Source: Armatimonadetes bacterium Uphvl-Ar2
GTDB taxonomy: Bacteria > Armatimonadota > Fimbriimonadia > Fimbriimonadales > Fimbriimonadaceae
Direction of reading: 5' to 3'
DNA length: 64,000 nucleotides
NCBI GenBank assembly: GCA_002162095.1
Contig: CP021424.1
Span: 2,542,001 to 2,606,000 of the forward strand
Shown: piece by piece, positions 8,986 to 17,154 of the stretch
Position numbering within the stretch: the first letter of the stretch is position 1
Layout: each line of letters opens with the position of its first letter
Made by a program: the position numbers and the translations under genes
Notes under the pieces: model-generated
Told to the model about the DNA's origin: nothing
The model's database searches: none
Seen by the model: only the letters and a program-made list of their open reading frames with translations

Positions 8986-10659
8986 CTAAGCCAGTCCCGA
9001 GAGGTCCGGTTGGCGGAGATACCAGTCCGATTTTCGTTGGATGAGGTCGGCAATGGCCAGTAATCTGGCATCTTCATAGAGTCGCCCAATGATGCTGAAG
9101 CCCTGCGGTCGGCCTTGCTCATCCGGCCCCAGCGGGATGTAGATCTGCGGGTGCCCGGTGAGGTTGGTGGTGATAAGGAGTTCCCCCGCTCGGTCGGGGG
9201 CGATGATCACATCGTAATCCCCGAATTCTGATTCGAACGCCTGCTGGAGCAAGGTGCGCTTGCGCATCGCTTGCAGGTAGTCCACACCCGTGTAGAACAT
9301 CGCGGAGCGGAAGATCGGCGGCCACAGGCTGCCTTTCATTTCATCCACCCGGCCGCTAGTGGTGAGATCATCAAAGGCGGCGGCGGCCTCGATCACCAGC
9401 ACGTCATCGATTCCTGCCTGCGGCCCGGTGAAGATGGCTTCCTGCGGGTTGCCTTCGAGTTCGCGCACCCAGCCCAGTACGGTTTCCATCACGCTCGCGG
9501 TTTCGGTGCCTTCGAGAGGAGACGTGGCCACCCAAGCGATTTTGATGTTCTTGAGATTGCGCAGGGGGCGGTAGCGGAACGGACGCTCTACCGTGGCCGG
9601 GTCCTTGGGGTCGAGGCCGACAATGGCGCTCATGGCCAGTGCAGCATCTTCGGCGGTGCGGCAGATGGGGCCACATTTGTCCATCGTCCAGCTGAGCGTC
9701 ATGGCCCCGGCGCGGCTGACAAACCCGAACGTCGGGCGGAAGCCCGTGACCCGGCAACGCTGGGAAGGCGAGACAATGCTGCCCAGCGTTTCCGTGCCCA
9801 TGGCAAAGGGAACCAGGCCCGCCGCCACGGCCGCCGCACTGCCGGCACTGGAGCCGCTGGAGCCCTGCTCGGGGTTCCACGGATTGCGGGTAAGCCCCCC
9901 GAACCAAAGATCACCGTAGGCGAGCGCGCCCACACTGGTCTTGGCGACGGGAACGGCCCCGGCGGCCTCGAGCTTCTTCACCACCTCGGCGTCGGAGTCA
10001 ATGTATTGGTTTTGGTAAGGGGCGGCGCCCCACGTAGTCGGGGCTCCTTGCGCCGAATAGAGATCTTTGAGGGCGACCGGGATACCGTGCAGGTGGCTGC
10101 GCAAGCGGCCGCGCTTGGTTTCTTCGTCCAGAGTATCGGCCAGGGCCAGGGCACGAGCTTCGAGCAGGCTGATGACGCAGTTCAGCTTGGGGCCGATGGT
10201 GCGGAGACGTTCTAAAGAGATTTCCGTAAGCAGGCGGGAAGTGACCTGACGCGTACGGATGAGGTGACCCAGATCGGCCACCGTGAGGAACATGAGGTCC
10301 GATTCGCGTTCGGGCCGGCGGATGCGGCCACGAGGGGCAACCTCGACAAACGTGTCGGAAGCCGCCTCGCCCTGGCGACCCCACACCCGGAAGGGAATCA
10401 TGGGCGCTACATGGTTGGGGATGGGCTGCGCCCGCAGTTCCTTCATCGTGTCCGCCTGGCTGAGGATGTTGCGGAGGAGGGCCTTGCGCTGATCTTCGGT
10501 GAGGGTGATGCCCGCGAGTCGCTCCGCGCGCGCCAGGTCTTCCTCGGTCCACTCTTCGGCGGTTTGGGGGAATGCGGCGGGTTTAGCGGCCACCACGGCT
10601 CCAAGTACGGCCACGGTGCGGAAGAAGTCACTCCGAGAAATGCGGGGGTCGATGCCCAT
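8986..10659 (-). CDS. Amidase-signature family hydrolase (exported)
   Basis: About 557 residues from ATG 10659. The amidase-signature Ser-cisSer-Lys machinery is visible: Lys in VALKDLYS, the Gly/Ser-rich segment GSSGSSAGSAAAVAAG, and the nucleophile region MGTETLGSIVSPS. The N-terminus RISRSDFFRTVAVLG with a following hydrophobic stretch resembles a Tat signal (S-R-R-x-F-x-x) whose second Arg is Ser. Upstream in-frame starts would overlap the divergent amidase gene, so 10659 (or 10692) is preferred. It resembles GatA in fold, but no gatB/gatC is adjacent and the N-terminal signal argues for an exported amide hydrolase. Substrate unknown. Confidence 0.85.
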   Translation of the reverse strand: MGIDPRISRSDFFRTVAVLGAVVAAKPAAFPQTAEEWTEEDLARAERLAGITLTEDQRKALLRNILSQADTMKELRAQPIPNHVAPMIPFRVWGRQGEAASDTFVEVAPRGRIRRPERESDLMFLTVADLGHLIRTRQVTSRLLTEISLERLRTIGPKLNCVISLLEARALALADTLDEETKRGRLRSHLHGIPVALKDLYSAQGAPTTWGAAPYQNQYIDSDAEVVKKLEAAGAVPVAKTSVGALAYGDLWFGGLTRNPWNPEQGSSGSSAGSAAAVAAGLVPFAMGTETLGSIVSPSQRCRVTGFRPTFGFVSRAGAMTLSWTMDKCGPICRTAEDAALAMSAIVGLDPKDPATVERPFRYRPLRNLKNIKIAWVATSPLEGTETASVMETVLGWVRELEGNPQEAIFTGPQAGIDDVLVIEAAAAFDDLTTSGRVDEMKGSLWPPIFRSAMFYTGVDYLQAMRKRTLLQQAFESEFGDYDVIIAPDRAGELLITTNLTGHPQIYIPLGPDEQGRPQGFSIIGRLYEDARLLAIADLIQRKSDWYLRQPDLSGLA

Positions 10660-10690
10660 ACGGGCGGGTTTACCTTGCGCGGGTACGCTC

Positions 10691-11305
10691 ATGGCTATGT
10701 TTCTGGCCCTGGTGTTGATGGGTGAGAATTGGAAGGCACCGGATGTGCCCACCGATGGCCGCAAGCCGGCGATCTGGACCCGGGAAGAGTGGGGAGCCAA
10801 GCCCCCCGTGCTGCCGATGGAGCCGCACACCATCACGCGAATTACGATCCACCACACGGGCGTGAAGCAGACTCCTCAGCGCGACTTTGGCGACAAACTT
10901 CGGGGCCTGCAGGCGTGGTCACAAAGGGAAGATCAACTGGCGGACGGCCGCACCAAACCGCAGTGGACGGACATCCCGTACCACTACTACATTGACTGGA
11001 GCGGGCGGATTGCCGAGGCGCGCCCGGTGGAACTGCCCGGCGACACCAACACGTCTTACGACGTGCGGGGGCACCTGCTGATCGTGGTAGAGGGGTTGTT
11101 CCCCGAGGACACGCTGCATGAACCCCAGAGGAAGACTTTGTATCAACTGACTTCGTATTTGGCGCGTGAACACAAGGTGTTTCCGCATGCCATTAAAGGG
11201 CACGTGGACTTTGCGCCCGGTGAAACCGATTGCCCAGGAGCGAGCCTTATCCACGAGATTCCGCACCTGCGGCTGTGGCTGGCGCAGCAGGAGCCGTGGT
11301 GGTAA
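10691..11305 (+). CDS. N-acetylmuramoyl-L-alanine amidase, PGRP/Amidase_2 type
   Basis: 204 residues from ATG 10691. Zinc-site elements of the Amidase_2/PGRP fold: ITIHHTG near the start, then YHYYIDWSGRIAEARP, then KGHVDFAPGETDCPG with the conserved His and Cys. The enzyme cleaves the bond between muramic acid and the stem peptide. The first residues form only a weak hydrophobic leader. It is head-to-head with the amidase-signature gene, and its 3' end overlaps the next hydrolase gene by about 10 bp, suggesting the two cell-wall enzymes are co-expressed. Confidence 0.88.
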   Translation: MAMFLALVLMGENWKAPDVPTDGRKPAIWTREEWGAKPPVLPMEPHTITRITIHHTGVKQTPQRDFGDKLRGLQAWSQREDQLADGRTKPQWTDIPYHYYIDWSGRIAEARPVELPGDTNTSYDVRGHLLIVVEGLFPEDTLHEPQRKTLYQLTSYLAREHKVFPHAIKGHVDFAPGETDCPGASLIHEIPHLRLWLAQQEPWW

Positions 11306-12141
11306 GCCTGCTTTTGGCATTGGCGTCGGGACCGGTCGTTGCCCCGCCAGATGTAGCGGTTTTAGGCGAAATCCAGCGTGCGGCGCGGGCAGAGCAATGG
11401 GTGTCCTTACCGATTGGTGAACGAACGGTTCGGGTGGCAGAGTTCTTTTTGGGCACTCCCTATGTGGGAGGCACGCTGGACACAAACCCCGAAAAGGAAG
11501 TGTGCACCGTGGTGCTGGATGGGCTGGACTGCGTGACCTTGGCTGAGGTGAGTTTTAACCTGGCGCGCTGGCTGAAGGGCCCCGCACAAACCCCGGATCA
11601 TCTGGTGAAACTGGTGGAGGAAACGCGGTATCGCAACGGGCGCAACACGGGCTACGCCAGCCGCCTCCACTACACCACCGAATGGTTCTACGACATGGGG
11701 CAGAGGCAGCTGGGGACGAACCTGGCGGGTGAACTACCTGGCGCGGTGACGGAGTTTAAGCGCATCAACTTCATGACCCAGAATGCGGACAAGTACCCGG
11801 CCATTGCGGCGGGTGGGGCTTCGATGATCTCGGCGCTGAAGCAGCATGAGAACCGGCTGAGCGGGCTCCGGTTGCCGTATGTGCCGTTGTCGGCCCTGGG
11901 GGGCGCGGAAACGCGCCTGCGCACCGGCGACCTGATTGGCATTACCACCGACCGAGAGGGGCTGGACACCAGCCACGTTGGCCTCTTCGTGCGGGATAAG
12001 GAAGGGAAGACGTACTTCCTGCATGCCTCCTCTACCCAGAAGATGGTGGTGAAGCAGCAGGGTTTTCTCGAGGCGATCAAGCGGCAACCCCGGGTGACGG
12101 GGATAGTAGTGTTCCGGCCCCGTGAAGTGGGCGGATTCTAG
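11296..12141 (+). CDS. DUF1460-family cell-wall hydrolase (NlpC/P60-like)
   Basis: About 281 residues. I choose a GTG at 11296 or 11299 because it gives a signal peptide (VVVSLLLALASGPVVA) and couples to the upstream stop at 11305. The family motif DGLDCVTLAE holds the presumed catalytic Cys, and DTSHVGLFV the His. FLGTPYVGGTLD is the typical N-terminal block. DUF1460 proteins are papain-like amidases acting on peptidoglycan or related amides. The gene shares its stop codon region with the converging HD-GYP gene. Confidence 0.85.
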   Translation: MVVSLLLALASGPVVAPPDVAVLGEIQRAARAEQWVSLPIGERTVRVAEFFLGTPYVGGTLDTNPEKEVCTVVLDGLDCVTLAEVSFNLARWLKGPAQTPDHLVKLVEETRYRNGRNTGYASRLHYTTEWFYDMGQRQLGTNLAGELPGAVTEFKRINFMTQNADKYPAIAAGGASMISALKQHENRLSGLRLPYVPLSALGGAETRLRTGDLIGITTDREGLDTSHVGLFVRDKEGKTYFLHASSTQKMVVKQQGFLEAIKRQPRVTGIVVFRPREVGGF

Positions 12142-12909
12142 GCCGCGGCCAATTGCTTGTCTTCGTAAATCTCAGAGAGTGCGGCCAAACATGCCCCATC
12201 AAAGGCCGTGCCTTCGTCTTTTCGCACGATGGCAAGGGCCTCGCTCACTGGCATGGCGTCTCGGTAAGGGCGCCGGGCGGTGCGGGCATCGAACACATCA
12301 GCCGCCGTGAGAATCCGGGCGTCCAGCGGAAGTTGCTCCGCACCCAGGCCCCGACAGTAGCCCTTGCCATCTAGTCGCTCGTGGTGCGAACTCGCCAGTT
12401 CCGCGGTGGCCGCAAAGGTCGGGATCGGGCGCAAAATGGAGTCCGAGTACTTCGGATGCTCGCGCACCCGGGCAAACTCGGCTTCGTCCAAGCGGCCCGG
12501 CTTTTCGAGAATCGTGGTGGGCACCCCCAGCTTGCCGATGTCGTGCAGCAGGCCGGCGCGACGCATCGTCTGGATTTGTCCTTCATCGAATCCGAACTGC
12601 AGCGATAACGCCACGGCATATTGCGTCACCCGGGTGCTGTGTTCGGCGGTAAAGCTCGACTTGGCATCGATGATCATAGCGAAGGCCTCGCAAATGGAGT
12701 CAATGTCGGCATCTAGAGCCGCACTCTCATCAAGCACCCCCGCGTAGTAGAGGTTTTTCAGCGTGGCGTCATCCCGACCCAACTGCTGACCCAGAACGCA
12801 GAGCGATGCGATCGGAGCGCTCAGCGTGGCCTTCCGGTTGGCCTTCCACCAAGTCCAGCGCGTGGCTTAGGGCGCCGAGGATCTCGGCTTTGGTGGGCGA
12901 GCGGTCCAT
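12138..12909 (-). CDS. HD-GYP domain cyclic-di-GMP phosphodiesterase (frameshifted as read)
   Basis: The HD-GYP signature is complete in the C-terminal part: LLHDIGKLGVP, then SSHHERLDGKGY and DVFDARTARRPYRDAMP. These domains hydrolyse cyclic di-GMP. From ATG 12909 the first frame encodes MDRSPTKAEILGALSHALD and continues to HAERSDRIALR, then hits a stop. Removing one A at 12795-12796 joins it perfectly to LGQQLGRDDATLKNLYYAGVL of the downstream frame. The N-terminal portion looks like a degenerate first HD half. Either a recent one-base insertion or a sequence error. It converges on the DUF1460 gene. Confidence 0.85.
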
Positions 12910-12952
12910 ACGAAGCTATTGTTGGCGACTATCGCCAAGAAACTAAGCCAAT

Positions 12953-13729
12953 CTAGAACGGCTTGTCGACGGGCGGCACGGGCCGCTCGATGCGAACCGG
13001 TTGGGCGCGCTTGGCCTGGCTGGCGGCATCGAAGATCGATCCCATGTGGGCAGCCACCGCCACGAAACAGGGAAGAAGAACCCCCGGATTGAACTCTTCG
13101 CGACTGGCGCCAAACAGGCTCATCAGGCCATTAAAGCCCCCCGGCATGAGGTTGATCATGATGATCGCAAGCGCCCAGGTCACCATCAGGAGAACACCCT
13201 TGCGGGTCTGTCCCATCACGATTTGGCCAAGCCCCGGAAGCAGGACGCTGAGCATGGTGGCCGCCTTGGGGCTGGCCGCACCGGTGCCGCCATCAATGGA
13301 GTGCAAGAGCAGGGCTTCGTCCATGCCTTTCTCCTTCAAAACGGCCTCGCCATACTTGCTTTCGGCCTCGCGGTTGGTGGGGTCTACGCGCATGGCTAGT
13401 TCGTAGCAAGCGCGAGCTTTATCCCAGCGGCTGCGGGCGGCATAGCTATCGCCCACGGCAATCTGGGTGGCGGCGTGGCCAGGGGCGATTTTGGCGGCTT
13501 CTTCCAGGCTACGCGAGGCTTCGGTGTTTTGCCCGCGCTGGCGCAAGAGATGCGCTTGGCGAATCAAGAACTCGGCGCGTTCAATCTCGGCCGGGGTCGC
13601 CGGAGTGATTTCGACAACCTCGGCCTCCGGAGCCGATTCTTCATGCGGCTCCGGGATCTCGGCCAAGGGGACGTCCGGGTTGGCTTCGGGCGTCGCGTCC
13701 GGCGTGGCGTCGGTGTCGTGCTCGTTCAC
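12953..13729 (-). CDS. TPR-containing membrane protein with a TM2-like region
   Basis: 258 residues from a GTG that overlaps the rsfS stop (GTGA). The acidic N-terminus is Pro/Glu-rich. About 50-125 are two or three TPR-like repeats (AEFLIRQAHLLRQRGQNTEA, WDKARACYELAMRVDPTNRE). About 160-235 has hydrophobic segments beginning MLSVLLPGLGQIVMGQTRKG, which resembles a TM2-domain LPGLGQ motif. Probably an inner-membrane protein with cytoplasmic repeats, the last gene of the ffh-rpsP operon. Function unknown. Confidence 0.8.
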   Translation of the reverse strand: MNEHDTDATPDATPEANPDVPLAEIPEPHEESAPEAEVVEITPATPAEIERAEFLIRQAHLLRQRGQNTEASRSLEEAAKIAPGHAATQIAVGDSYAARSRWDKARACYELAMRVDPTNREAESKYGEAVLKEKGMDEALLLHSIDGGTGAASPKAATMLSVLLPGLGQIVMGQTRKGVLLMVTWALAIIMINLMPGGFNGLMSLFGASREEFNPGVLLPCFVAVAAHMGSIFDAASQAKRAQPVRIERPVPPVDKPF

Positions 13730-14118
13730 GCGTCAGGAATCAGGTCAGGGTTTTCGCCAATGTCCTTCCAGAGGGCTTCGAGGTCGTAGAATTGGCGCTT
13801 TTCTTCGCGGAAGCAGTGGAACACCACGTCGCCGTAGTCCACTACCACCCAGCCATCCATTTTGGGGCCCATGTTGCGTTGCACCGGGGCAATGCCTTGG
13901 TCGTGCTTCATCCGCTCAAACACGCGGTCCGCGATGGCGCTCACGTGGGTGTCGCTGGTGCCCGTGCAGATCACGAGGCGCGAGGTGACCGAGGTCTTGC
14001 GGCTGACATCAATGACTTCGATGTCAATCGCCTTCATGTCGTCGGCGTATTCCTGGACCAAGGCGGCCTTGGCGTCGGTATCAATGGGTTTCGGGGTGAT
14101 AAAGTTTGCTCCTTTCAA
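13726..14118 (-). CDS. rsfS: Ribosomal silencing factor RsfS
   Basis: RsfS (DUF143/Iojap) blocks joining of ribosomal subunits by binding uL14. Family motifs: SRLVICTGTSDTHVSAIADRV, GWVVVDYGDVVFHCF, and REEKRQFYDLEALW near the end. The gene overlaps nadD, a common arrangement. The start is uncertain. In-frame TTG codons exist at 14154 and 14118, but the good Shine-Dalgarno AAAGGAG is followed at 8-nt spacing by an in-frame ATC at 14100, which would fit the family's usual N-terminus. Confidence 0.9.
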   Translation of the reverse strand: MKGANFITPKPIDTDAKAALVQEYADDMKAIDIEVIDVSRKTSVTSRLVICTGTSDTHVSAIADRVFERMKHDQGIAPVQRNMGPKMDGWVVVDYGDVVFHCFREEKRQFYDLEALWKDIGENPDLIPDA

Positions 14119-14680
14119 TGTAATCCGCGACGGCAGGGGGAACCCAGTGGTCAATTCTCTCGCCGCGCGCGAGGGCTTCTCGAATTTTAGACGATGAAAC
14201 TGGTACTAACGGGGCCGAAATGGTCACCACCCGGTCGGCAATCATCGTGGAGAGCTGCCCCAAGATGTCGGAGACCAGCAGGGCATCCCGGTTGAACGCC
14301 GCAAAGCGACATAGCCCGGCGAGTTTGTCGATCTGATACCACTCGGGCAAGGTGCGGAGAGTGTCCGCGCCCACGATGAAGATGTAGTCCCCCGGCCGGG
14401 CGCGCTTGAGCTCCCGGATGGTGTCGTAGGCGTAGGTTCGGCCGCCTTGAGTGAGCTCGATATCCGAGACGGAAAGCTGCGGCTCGCCCTCAATGGCGGC
14501 TTGGCACATCTCCCATCGTTGGGGGCCACTGGCCACGGGGCGCACGAGCTTGAGCGGATTCCACCCGGCGGGCACCAGCACGACCTCATCCAATTTAAGT
14601 TCACGCAAAGCGATCTGCGCGATGTGCAGGTGTCCGTTATGCGGCGGATCGAAGGTGCCGCCCAGAATGCCGTATTTCAT
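14081..14680 (-). CDS. nadD: Nicotinate-nucleotide adenylyltransferase
   Basis: 199 residues from ATG 14680. MKYGILGGTFDPPHNGHLHIA carries the nucleotidyltransferase motif GGTFDPPHNGH, and VSSSKIREAL is the ISSTxIR-type motif near the C-terminus. The enzyme forms nicotinic acid adenine dinucleotide from NaMN and ATP in NAD synthesis. An upstream in-frame start would add 13 residues overlapping obgE and is less likely. Only 5 bp separate it from the obgE stop, and its 3' end overlaps rsfS. Confidence 0.95.
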   Translation of the reverse strand: MKYGILGGTFDPPHNGHLHIAQIALRELKLDEVVLVPAGWNPLKLVRPVASGPQRWEMCQAAIEGEPQLSVSDIELTQGGRTYAYDTIRELKRARPGDYIFIVGADTLRTLPEWYQIDKLAGLCRFAAFNRDALLVSDILGQLSTMIADRVVTISAPLVPVSSSKIREALARGERIDHWVPPAVADYIERSKLYHPETH

Positions 14681-14685
14681 AAATC

Positions 14686-15956
14686 CTATGACCCCCAATC
14701 CCGGAAGGCGAACGCCCATCCCGCAATCACCACGGTGTCGCCGTCGGTGGCGCCGGCTTCGCGCAGCGCATCAATTACCCCAATTCGTTCCAGCTTTCGG
14801 TGGAGGTAGCGAAGGGCTTCCTTGTTGGTGAGATTCGTCATGTGCACCAGCCGCTCAATGCGTTGGCCTTCCACAAAGAACTCCCCATCATCTTCCCGCA
14901 CGCCCCACTTGTCATCCATCTTGCGCGCCTGAGCGGGCTTCAGTACCGGCACGGCGGGGGCCACGACGTTCTCGTCAATCAGGGCCGCCGCGCGGAAGAG
15001 AAGGGGTTCCAGACCCTGGTTGGTCGCCCCGGAAACCGGGAAGACCTCGTAGCCGGCCTCAATGAAGGGTTCCTTCACCAAATCCACGAACTCGGGATCG
15101 GGGGCAAGGTCAACCTTGTTGAGGGCGATGAGGCGCGGGCGAGAGGCGAGTTCTTCGCTGTAGTTCGCCAACTCTTGCTCAACGATGCGGAAGTTGTCCC
15201 AGGGTTCGGAGCCGTCGATGGGGAAGGCATCCACCACGTGGATGAGAACTCGAGTGCGCTCGACGTGCTTGAGGAACTGGTGCCCCAAGCCCAGGCCCTC
15301 ACTGGCGCCTTCAATCAGCCCCGGCATGTCGGCCATGGTGAACGAATCGTGCCCGACCCTGACCACCCCGAGGTTGGGGATGATGGTGGTGAAGGGGTAG
15401 TCACCAATCTTGGGGCGAGCCGCCGAACACGCGCCGATGAGGGTGGACTTGCCGGCATTGGGCAAACCGATGAGGCCCACGTCGGCCAGTAGTTTGAGTT
15501 CGAGGCGAACGCGGAACGATTCGCCCGGCGCACCGTTCTCCGCAAACGCCGGTGCCTGCCGGACACTATTCGTAAAGTGCTTGTTGCCACGACCGCCGCG
15601 CCCCCGCGCGCCACCACGTAGGTCATGCCATCGGCGGAGAGGTCAACCAGGAGTTCGTTGTCCTCGTCGTCGTAGACCATGGTGCCGACCGGCACGACGA
15701 TCGTGACATCCTCGGCATCGCGGCCGGCCATTTGATTGCGGGCATTACTGCCGTGCGGAGCCTCGATGTGCTGGCGCAATCGCACGTCAAAGAGGGTACG
15801 GCACCCACGTTGAGCGAGCAAAATAACGTCGCCGCCACGCCCCCCATCGGCGCCGTTGGGGCCGCCGCGCGGAACGTGCTTTTCGCGGTGCATGCTGGCG
15901 CTGCCGTTGCCCCCGTTCCCGCTGGTTACGGTAATGACGGCTTCATCAAGAAACAA
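14686..15956 (-). CDS. obgE: GTPase Obg/CgtA (one-base frameshift in the sequence as given)
   Basis: The first frame gives the glycine-rich Obg fold ([38 protein letters not shown]). The second gives the G domain ([39 protein letters not shown]) and an OCT-like C-terminus. The frames meet at the C5 run 15601-15605. One more C restores [20 protein letters not shown], the expected family sequence. Obg is an essential ribosome-assembly GTPase, so the break is probably a sequencing or assembly indel rather than a real lesion. Reconstructed length about 423 residues, normal for the family. It overlaps rimM by 11 bp. Confidence 0.94.
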
Positions 15957-16464
15957 TAGCGTCCTCCTCGTTTAGCATGCCGGGGATGAGTTCGACGGTG
16001 ATGGTGCGGTTGTCCAAGTCAATTTTTTTCACGAAGGTCTTGGACATGGGGATCAGAATCTCACCGACCTTAAGCAGATCTTGGGCGGGGCTGGCAACCA
16101 CATCTTCCAGAGCCCCAAGGGACTGGCCATCGGCTGTGATCACTTCGCAACCAATGAGGTCCACCACCCGGAATTCATCCTTCGCGAGCTTGGGTTTGTC
16201 GGCGGCGGGGACGTTGAGCATCTGGCCGCGCAAGACCTCGGCGGCCTCTACGGTCTCCACGCCATCAATATGGATGCGTACCTGCTGGCCGTGCCAGTGC
16301 ACCTTGTGGATACGATGCTCCTTGCCACCCAAGAATAGGCGTGCCCCGACCTCAAATCGGGTCGCAAAATTGGTGAGGGGTTCAACTTTAAGGCCCCCTT
16401 GGAGGCCAAAGACACCGACAATACGCCCAATCGGTGTCCATTCAGCTTCCTGGGGGCCAGGCAT
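15946..16464 (-). CDS. rimM: 16S rRNA processing protein RimM
   Basis: 172 residues. The N-terminal RimM domain begins PIGRIVGVFGLQGGLKVEPL, the family's G-x-hxxxG-hxG motif. The C-terminal PRC-barrel carries DLIGCEVITADGQSLGALEDV and ends with IPGMLNEED. RimM binds S19 and assists 30S head maturation. In many bacteria trmD and rplS follow; here obgE follows instead. Confidence 0.95.
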   Translation of the reverse strand: MPGPQEAEWTPIGRIVGVFGLQGGLKVEPLTNFATRFEVGARLFLGGKEHRIHKVHWHGQQVRIHIDGVETVEAAEVLRGQMLNVPAADKPKLAKDEFRVVDLIGCEVITADGQSLGALEDVVASPAQDLLKVGEILIPMSKTFVKKIDLDNRTITVELIPGMLNEEDAIVS

Positions 16465-16480
16465 TCAACTTAGGAGGGGA

Positions 16481-16723
16481 TTAGTCCCGCGCCGCAACCT
16501 TGACGACGGTGCGCGAGCCACCCTTCGCACCGACCGCCGAAACGACGTTGCGAATGCACTGCACCACACGGCCATCCTTGCCAATCACGCGCCCGACATC
16601 GCCGGGAGCCACATTGACGGTGTAGACCATGGTGCCGCGATCGTTCTTATCGGAGACGCTCACTGCGTCTTCGTCTTGAGCCGCGAGGCGGAAAAGGGTT
16701 TCTACGAGCGGGTTCAGGCTCAT
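16481..16723 (-). CDS. khpA: KH-domain RNA-binding protein KhpA
   Basis: 80 residues with a single KH domain: the GxxG loop is in GDVGRVIGKDGRVVQCIRNV. It begins MSLNPLVETLFRLAA, typical of KhpA, which partners KhpB in binding many RNAs. The start overlaps the rpsP stop by 4 bp, the usual rpsP-khpA-rimM order. Confidence 0.93.
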   Translation of the reverse strand: MSLNPLVETLFRLAAQDEDAVSVSDKNDRGTMVYTVNVAPGDVGRVIGKDGRVVQCIRNVVSAVGAKGGSRTVVKVAARD

Positions 16724-17124
16724 GCTTCGGATCCTTCGGCAGCGACTTCGGCCAGAGCTTCAACCGGGGCTTCTTCCGTCTTGGCCGGCTTTTCATCCAT
16801 CGCCGAACCTTGGCTCATGGCAGCCGTGCGCTTGTCCAGGAATTTGTAGTTGGCTTTGGCCTTCGGTCGCTTGGCAAAGAATTGCTCCAGCACACCTTCT
16901 CGCTTCAGCAGGTAAGCCACGGTCTCGGTCGGCTGGGCGCCTTCCATCAGCCAGTGCAGGGCTCGTTCGCCATTCAGGGTGACGGTCGACGGGCGGGTGA
17001 GGGAATTGTAGGTGCCGAGAATCTCGATGTGCGCGCCCGATCGCGGGGAAGCGCTCTTCGTGACGATAATGCGATAGAAGGGACGGTGCTTGTTGCCCAT
17101 GCGGCGAAGACGAATTCGTACCAC
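16720..17124 (-). CDS. rpsP: 30S ribosomal protein bS16
   Basis: 134 residues. MVRIRLRRMGNKHRPFYRII is the conserved bS16 N-terminus, followed by ILGTYNSLTRPSTVTLNGER and AQPTETVAYLLKREGV. bS16 is about 80-90 residues in most bacteria; here an Ala/Glu-rich tail of some 40 residues (to AEVAAEGSEA) is added, as in several high-GC phyla. Start ATG 30 bp downstream of ffh. Confidence 0.96.
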   Translation of the reverse strand: MVRIRLRRMGNKHRPFYRIIVTKSASPRSGAHIEILGTYNSLTRPSTVTLNGERALHWLMEGAQPTETVAYLLKREGVLEQFFAKRPKAKANYKFLDKRTAAMSQGSAMDEKPAKTEEAPVEALAEVAAEGSEA

Positions 17125-17154
17125 GTTTGTTGTTGTAACTCCTAGTTGTTGCCT

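Noticed and set aside
8986-10659. GatA subunit of the tRNA-dependent amidotransferase
   Set aside because: The signature fits the wider amidase family, but there is an N-terminal export-like signal and no gatB or gatC nearby.
15315-15956. Programmed ribosomal frameshift in obgE
   Set aside because: Obg is not known to use one, no slippery heptamer with a downstream structure is evident, and similar breaks occur in unrelated genes at homopolymers.
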